Assembly: GCA_003427395.1 (NCBI GenBank)
Contig: BFEA01000051.1
Span: forward strand, 814,594 to 849,338
Reading direction: 5' to 3'
Length of the DNA: 34,745 nucleotides
From: Chara braunii
Taxonomy: Eukaryota > Streptophyta > Charophyceae > Charales > Characeae
Shown here: positions 30,126 through 34,745 of the stretch, piece by piece
Layout: every line of letters starts with the position of its first letter
Numbering within the stretch: position 1 is the stretch's first letter
The notes under the pieces: generated by a model
What the model was told of the DNA's origin: nothing
The model's input: only the letters and a program-made list of their open reading frames with translations
The model's database searches: none
Translations under genes and position numbers: made by a program

Positions 30126-31131
30126 TCAGAACAAAACAACCAAAAGAGTTGGGTCATTCGTAGTGTTTTTTTTGGCTTTTCGCAGAGTCATGACAATCTT
30201 CCCTATGTCTAATACAGTATCTCCGTAGGCTCTCCTTATCTTCCGCCATCCATCAATCCATACATTCCCTCCAGAGCATCTCAAGGTGGTGATCTCATCG
30301 CCATTTGCGCGTGCCCTTAGCCGGTTGAATAAAGAGGCCAACTTCAGTTCTCCTAAACCGAACGTGACAACCTTCTCTAATGGTACTCCTCTCCTTCTTC
30401 CTTTCCTTTTACGCCTCCCTCTTCTACATCTCTCTTTAGAGATCGTCTCCTTCTTGCTCAATTCTCGTGTATTCAGGTTGGGGTTTCAGTCCACAATCGC
30501 GTTCAAAAGCAAAATCATCATTTTCGTTAACATGCCTAAGCGGTATGATTGCGTACTTATCCAGCCCGAACCTCCTTAACCATCGATACAGGTGTGGAGC
30601 GAGTCCCAAAGCATCGCTCAATGCATTCTGACAATGTTCTCTCCATCTCTGAATCATTGGTCTCACAGTGCATCCCACATAGACTTTCTTAGTCCATGGG
30701 CTCGCCACTAAGTACACCCCACCGGTTTCTAGACTCACCAACGTAGTAATATCTAACGACCTGGTGATATACTTATCTAGCCACGGTACTTGTCCATGTA
30801 TCGTCAGTAAAAGCATCGTTACAGTAATGACACTCTCCACTTTCCTACCCACTTCACTGGTTATGCCCTGCCTCCTCAGTATCGTCCTCTACTCCAACCA
30901 CCTATTGAGCGCATTCCAAAGCTCTGCCTTCGTCGGTGTTCTTAACCTTCAATCAGATTCCTCTGCTGGTTGCACCGGCGCAAAGCGGATGATGGTCGGT
31001 TCCTGCCTCTTTGTTGGTTTCTCCATAGTAGTCTTGTTCTTAACGAATTCTTTCCTTGGTGACCCTGAGGCCTTCGTCTTCGTGGTTTCCTTGGTGTTGC
31101 CCAGTGACTCGTCGAAGTCGTCATAAGCCAG
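30126..31131 (-). pseudogene. PLE GIY-YIG endonuclease and basic tail
   Basis: Same frame after a Lys/Thr-rich spacer with stops TGA 30949-30951 and TAG 30889-30891. From 30852 the frame is open. GGVYLV and KKVYVGCT form the GIY and YIG strands, followed by RWREH (catalytic Arg and His region), HLYRWLRRFG, and FERDCG with the metal-binding Glu. A single-base change near 30479-30487 shifts the frame; the product then continues NPNLNTRELSKKE, a Lys/Arg-rich patch, and WIDGWRKIRRAYG, ending at TGA 30126-30128. In PLEs this nuclease nicks the target DNA. All key residues are visible, so the domain core is intact despite surrounding damage. Confidence 0.8.
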
Positions 31132-31332
31132 CTATACTTGATGTCTTGCTAGAATCTCCACGATCTCAGGCTTCTTAGTGTACTTGATCCCCTTCTGTTC
31201 ACATATCTTCCTGAGTGCGTCAACCTTCTTCACCGAATAGATCTTGAGTGCAGAAATACAGTATTCTATGAGGCCTTTCTGAGAACACCCGACCGCCAGA
31301 CCCTTGAAACCCCCGGTCAAGGGAGGTTTAGG
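31132..31332 (-). pseudogene. PLE segment with SAP-like DNA-binding motif
   Basis: Same frame as the knuckle region. VDALRKICEQKGIKYTKK followed by PEIVEILARHQ has the two-helix pattern of a SAP motif (Leu, Cys, Gly-Ile, Lys, Leu positions), normally a DNA-binding module. TAG at 31132-31134 interrupts the frame and coding character continues past it. No ATG start fits, and none is expected for an internal part of a polyprotein. SAP assignment is by eye. Confidence 0.55.
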
Positions 31333-31336
31333 TTAT

Positions 31337-32150
31337 GTGATCTCCGTTGTTCTCATCCCGAGTATCTCTTCGTCCATCGCCTGTGCTTCCTTTCGTGCCT
31401 TCGAGCTCTCACCTTCGTATATCCTTGGTGGCGTGCGTGCCTCGTCGGCTCTCCCCTTCCCCCTATTATTCTTCGTCTTGGCCTTCATTTTTGCCTTGCT
31501 TTAACCTCGTCACTCGTATGTCTTGTTCCGTGCATACATGTCGTCCGATCCGGAGTCAGAAGACGTATCCTCGGATGTATCTTCCTCAGACGTGTTCGAT
31601 AATTCCGAACCCTCGCTAGATTCGCCCCGTCTTTTATTCCTTCGTGCTCTTCGTCTCTTCACTCCGCCACGTTCTATCGGATACTTCATCTTTTTCTTCT
31701 TCTTCGTCTTCTTCCCCGACTTTATGATTCTTCCAGTGGCCTTTTCTGCTTCCGAATGACTCGTCCTCCATTCTTCCAAAAGCTCAGCCCGTAGTTGGAG
31801 CTTGAACTCTTCAGCCTTCCTGGCGAAATCCAGGTTTCTCCCGGTCTCCTCTTCCTCTCTAATTCTCTTCTCCTCTTCCCTTTTCCTATTCTCCTCCTGT
31901 TCCAACTTCTCCTTTCTAGCTAGCCTGAAATGTTCCTTAATCTCTTCCTGTTTCGGATCTCCTTGCGGAGCATTAAAATTTCTCCCTCGTCTTGACCAAC
32001 AGTCACGAGCCATGTGTTCCACTTTCCCACAGTTATAGCATTCGTTGCTTCCCCCCCCCGTTCTCCCTCCCCCCCCAGCATATCCGTTCGCGCTACCATA
32101 TGTCTGGCCTCCGCCAAACTGTTTGGCTAACTTTGTGAAGACTAAAGTAT
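31337..32150 (-). pseudogene. PLE N-terminal part: CCHC zinc knuckle and charged coiled-coil region
   Basis: After a Gly-rich leader (FGGGQTYGSANGYAGGGG) comes a zinc knuckle CYNCGKVEHMARDC, spaced CX2CX4HX4C; the usual Gly before His is Glu here. Next are a long Glu/Arg/Lys-rich segment likely to be coiled coil, a Lys-rich nuclear-localisation-like patch, and an acidic Ser/Glu/Asp stretch. The frame stays open from 32355, but sequence before about 32150 is antisense of the RT and not genuine. Stops TGA 31510-31512 and TAA 31501-31503 interrupt it; the same frame continues with a Lys-rich segment to TAA 31333-31335. The role is probably binding of element RNA. Confidence 0.72.
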
Positions 32151-34024
32151 GCATCGTATGGCTGCGCAACCGGAATGTGGGAGAGATACTGCATAACCAT
32201 AAACACTTCGCATTCGTAGAGGAACGGACGTGCGAATGCAGAAATTCAATTTTGCCCAAACACGAAGGCCACGTACTTACGAGATTCCCGCACCTGGACA
32301 TTCCGAGTTTTGTAAAAAACGCTAAAAATATTACACGACCGGCGAAGGCTAGCACTCACGACGAGATAGCACAGGCTATTCAGGAAGCATGCAAGCATTT
32401 GAAGGGGGTCGCTAAGCCTAGAATAAGAATAGAGGAAATATGGGCCGATAGGGTGGCGTACTCAACAACGTGGACTGATGCGAAGGTGTAGGAATGGGGT
32501 GGTTTGTTCAAAGGATTTGTATTGTCTCCAATAGACAGGAATCAGGGCGACACTGTGGTTATGTGCCCAATTCTATATCGGCATGGGTTTGGAAAGACCT
32601 TCGACTGGAATGAGAATTACCAGAAAATCGGGAACTTGGAAGTGGAGATGCACACGATAAAGGTGATCAAGGAAGATTTTCTAAGAAGCGGACTGGAGAC
32701 TATCGGTAAGTGGTGGGCTGACGGACAACTGGGAGTAACCTACGTGATTCCAAAGCACAAGGATCTAACTCGCTGGAGACCAATAGCACCAGCACCGACA
32801 AATCCCGCTGCACTACGAGCCCAACGGAGGGTAGCTAGAGCTCTGCATTGCTTGTTGAAGAGACTCTCAGCGCATAGCACATTTTATCTAAATTCAATTT
32901 CTGAATTAACAGAGCAGTTGAATGCCACTATAGTTAGACTGAGAGACGCAGGTTGCGAGCACGCAATTGGTAAATGTTACGACATCAAAGACATGTTTTT
33001 TAGGATTCCACACAATGTTGTCAAGGATGCAGTTCTACAACTACTGAGAAAATACGAGGACGAAAGCGTAAAACAGGTTAGAGTATCCATGAGGGGGAGG
33101 ATGTGTGCAATTAGCCATAATAGAAGGAAGATGGATGGCTACGTGAGCATCACACTAAAGAAACTAGTGACTGCAGTGGAGTACGATTTGAGGCATTCTT
33201 CAGTTAAGTGTGGACAAACACTGGTAAGGCAGGTGTTTGGTATACCAATGGGCAAGTCGACTAGCACAATACTAGCGTCTATCACGTGCACGATGGTTGA
33301 ACATCGTTTTGTGAGGGAACTGGGGTCCGATAGGATTTTGGTAGGTAGGTGGCGAATTGTGGATGATATTACTGTAATGGTAGGTCTCAAGGCACAGGCA
33401 GAAGAGCTTGGATACCATGAACAGTTATTTCAGAGATTTGAGACAATCTATGACAAACACCTCGAGATTGTCCGAAAAGACGATTGTGGACTGACATGGC
33501 AGTTTGTTGGGGGCCACATGATGGTCGACTGCAGACCTCTACAACTGCACTACACGCCGGAGACCAAGAATACTAACTCGCTACATCATGAGGGAAGACT
33601 GGTTTTCCAAACCATGGAGGATTATGAATCATATTCAGCTAAGGTTGTGAAGAAGGCCGTGCTGACGACTACACAGGAGAGACTTTGGGATCACACTTCG
33701 AGCAAGCAGCTTGTACTAAGGGCCATTTGATTTGCGATATGTGAAGCAGACTTCCGGGGCTACCCCCCGGAGGTCTCTCTCGGTGCTTTGGCCAATTTGG
33801 CCAAGGCTGTGCCGACACGAACACTCTACTGTATGATGGCGGCAATGGAAAGCTCGACCAATAGGGTAAGAGAGAGAAAAAAAAAGGAGGGATGGGAGAT
33901 AAACCCAGCACTATTCGGAGACGACGTAACGGGGGTTACATGTTTGCAACACAGGTCTGAGGGAGGGGATAACGGAGGTGTGAAACAGAAAGGTTGCATG
34001 AATTTTTGGAAAAGGATAGCTTAG
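32117..34024 (+). pseudogene. PLE reverse transcriptase (two in-frame stops)
   Basis: One frame runs from about 32117 to TAG at 34022-34024, broken only by TAG 32489-32491 and TGA 33728-33730. In order: VWLRNRNVGEILHNH, a Cys-x-Cys block (CEC, codons 32231-32239) with a following EGHV, the VLSPIDRN and MCPILY blocks, VIPKHKDLTRWRPIAP, motif A CYDIKDMFFRIP (Asp 32981-32983), motif B FGIPMGKSTS, motif C VDDIT (two Asp, 33362-33367), and QFVGG. Past the TGA the frame still reads sensibly (YPPEVSLGALANLAKAV) and ends in a basic segment. All catalytic residues are present. The open piece starting at 32504 lacks the N-terminal blocks and is not a natural start. The N-terminus proper is missing at the junction with the minus-strand part. 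Confidence 0.82.
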
Positions 34025-34492
34025 TAACGAGGGACAGGAATATTGGGAAAGGCCCTGACAATTTTGGAGAGAATAACGGATTCGGACCCACTATTCTCTG
34101 ATGTGTTTTATTTATTTATTTATCAGATGGCAAATAGAACTATAAAAATACAAGTTTTGGATGATTTGAAACACGGACACCGGGTTCCCTGGTAACTTTT
34201 TTTAGAATGACGGTCTTGGAATATCGGTTTATCGACAGAAGGGGCCTGTAGGAACCTAGACAACATGAAGGGCGGATTCGGGGACAGAAACTGCGAAAGA
34301 ATTCGACGGACGTATATGACAGTTAGACCTGCGACTTCTTGACCGGCATATCTACGCGAGACTTACTTTAGAGCTTGGCGATAGCAAGGGTATTGGACTC
34401 ACTAAGGGAGAAGAGACGAGACTACACAAAGATATATATATAGGAAGGGAGGCAAGACCTTTGTCTTCCTTTTGAGCACAAAGACTCCTCGG
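34025..34492 (+). other. Probable PLE 3' untranslated region
   Basis: Non-coding DNA after the RT frame, with a TTTA run at about 34107-34125 and an AT run at about 34431-34441. No open frame has known motifs. It leads into the hammerhead-like motif. Confidence 0.5.
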
Positions 34493-34544
34493 GGTCACCC
34501 TCCTGATGATGCTCGTGCGGACGGGCGAAACCGGTCGAGGGACC
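34493..34544 (+). ncRNA. Candidate type I hammerhead ribozyme
   Basis: Core CTGATGA (34503-34509) and GAAA (34527-34530) are both present. Stem I pairs CCCTC (34498-34502) with GAGGG (34537-34541) and, past a 2-base bulge, GGT (34493-34495) with ACC (34542-34544). Stem II pairs GCTCGT (34511-34516) with ACGGGC (34521-34526), all pairs allowed including one G-U, loop GCGG. Stem III is ACC/GGT with no loop (34530-34535), so it would form best between two molecules, as in other minimal hammerheads. The predicted cut is after C34536 (GTC). One extra U (34510) sits between core and stem II. Hammerheads are known in PLEs, and this one lies 3' of a PLE RT. Confidence 0.72.
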
Positions 34545-34686
34545 ACATGTTTGCTCTGTTTTGGCGGTTTCATGCAAGTTTTGCTACCATTCTGTACTCG
34601 CTCATGCGCGTGTGTGTGGATGAGGGGTACATCTTGTTTTGGCTGCTCAAGCTGTTTGGCCGCAGCTCTTCTACTCTCCTACTCTC

Positions 34687-34689
<3 letters not shown>

Positions 34690-34745
<56 letters not shown>
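34690..34745. repeat. CT dinucleotide microsatellite, runs off the window
   Basis: Uninterrupted CT repeat to the last base. It starts about 145 bases beyond the hammerhead-like motif and could mark the 3' end of the PLE insertion. Confidence 0.95.

Larger units (their letters stand above)
30126..34600. mobile_element. Penelope-like element (PLE), two head-to-head parts
   Basis: A minus-strand part (about 32130 to 30126) encodes CCHC knuckle, charged region, SAP-like motif, GIY-YIG nuclease and a basic tail in essentially one frame. A plus-strand part (about 32117 to 34024) encodes a PLE-type RT. The two meet at about 32115-32150. A hammerhead-like motif lies 3' of the RT. GIY-YIG plus this RT type defines PLEs; nuclease upstream of RT in the protein is known for the Chlamys group in green algae. 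I infer that the minus part is the inverted 5' half of one element; two separate insertions are the alternative. Ends and target-site duplication are not established. Confidence 0.75.

Noticed and set aside
31304-32038. Plus-strand Ser/Leu/Phe-rich open frames
   Set aside because: They are antisense to the Glu/Lys/Arg-rich PLE coding sequence on the minus strand.
32150-32355. N-terminal extension of the zinc-knuckle frame on the minus strand
   Set aside because: This stretch is antisense of the PLE RT, whose conserved blocks are on the plus strand, so the open minus frame is fortuitous.
21952-34024. Non-standard genetic code with TAA/TAG as glutamine
   Set aside because: Three of the in-frame stops are TGA, other breaks include frameshifts, and the affected frames all belong to decaying transposons; simple mutation is a sufficient explanation.

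Overview
The window looks like nuclear DNA of a large, repeat-rich green-lineage genome. A streptophyte alga such as Chara is my best guess, because the CCHC-knuckle protein and the reverse transcriptases resemble Chara proteins I remember; this is inference. No intact host gene, rRNA or tRNA is recognisable. Long microsatellites, poly(A) tracts and runs of N (21657-21661, and one N in a G-run near 26515) fit a eukaryotic draft scaffold.

Layout. 1-3.3 kb: short repeats, one doubtful minus-strand exon-like ORF, a near-perfect foldback (2245-2310) and a CAA-rich microsatellite. 3.5-8 kb: arrays of diverged tandem units, ending twice in the same poly(A)-tailed structured module. 8-10.8 kb: unrecognised DNA with a GA microsatellite. 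10.8-15.3 kb, plus strand: LINE-A, 5'-truncated, with APE-type endonuclease, RT and zinc-binding C-terminus, badly broken and with a mutated RT active site. 15.7-21.3 kb: more structured retroposon copies, two foldback (MITE-like) elements, a tail-only poly(A) insertion, and CTTT and CT microsatellites. 22-28.5 kb, minus strand: LINE-B, related to LINE-A, with ORF1 and an RT domain that keeps its catalytic residues, but lacking the catalytic half of its endonuclease. 28.7-30.1 kb: AT-rich repeat DNA. 30.1-34.6 kb: a Penelope-like element (PLE) in two head-to-head pieces. The minus-strand piece encodes CCHC knuckle, SAP-like motif and GIY-YIG nuclease; the plus-strand piece encodes the RT.

The three most interesting signals are: (1) a candidate hammerhead ribozyme at 34493-34544, downstream of the PLE reverse transcriptase, with all core residues and three paired stems; (2) the inverted organisation of the PLE, which one twin-priming-like 5' inversion of a collinear CCHC/SAP/GIY-YIG/RT element would explain; (3) a family of at least six short poly(A)-tailed elements sharing two invariant hairpins and a third whose stem sequence differs between copies while its pairing is kept. 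Also notable, the PLE and LINE-B reading frames carry many single nonsense codons but very few indels.

No pathway or operon is present. The genes are parts of retroelements: endonuclease for target nicking, RT for target-primed synthesis, and RNA-binding proteins. All are probably dead in these copies.
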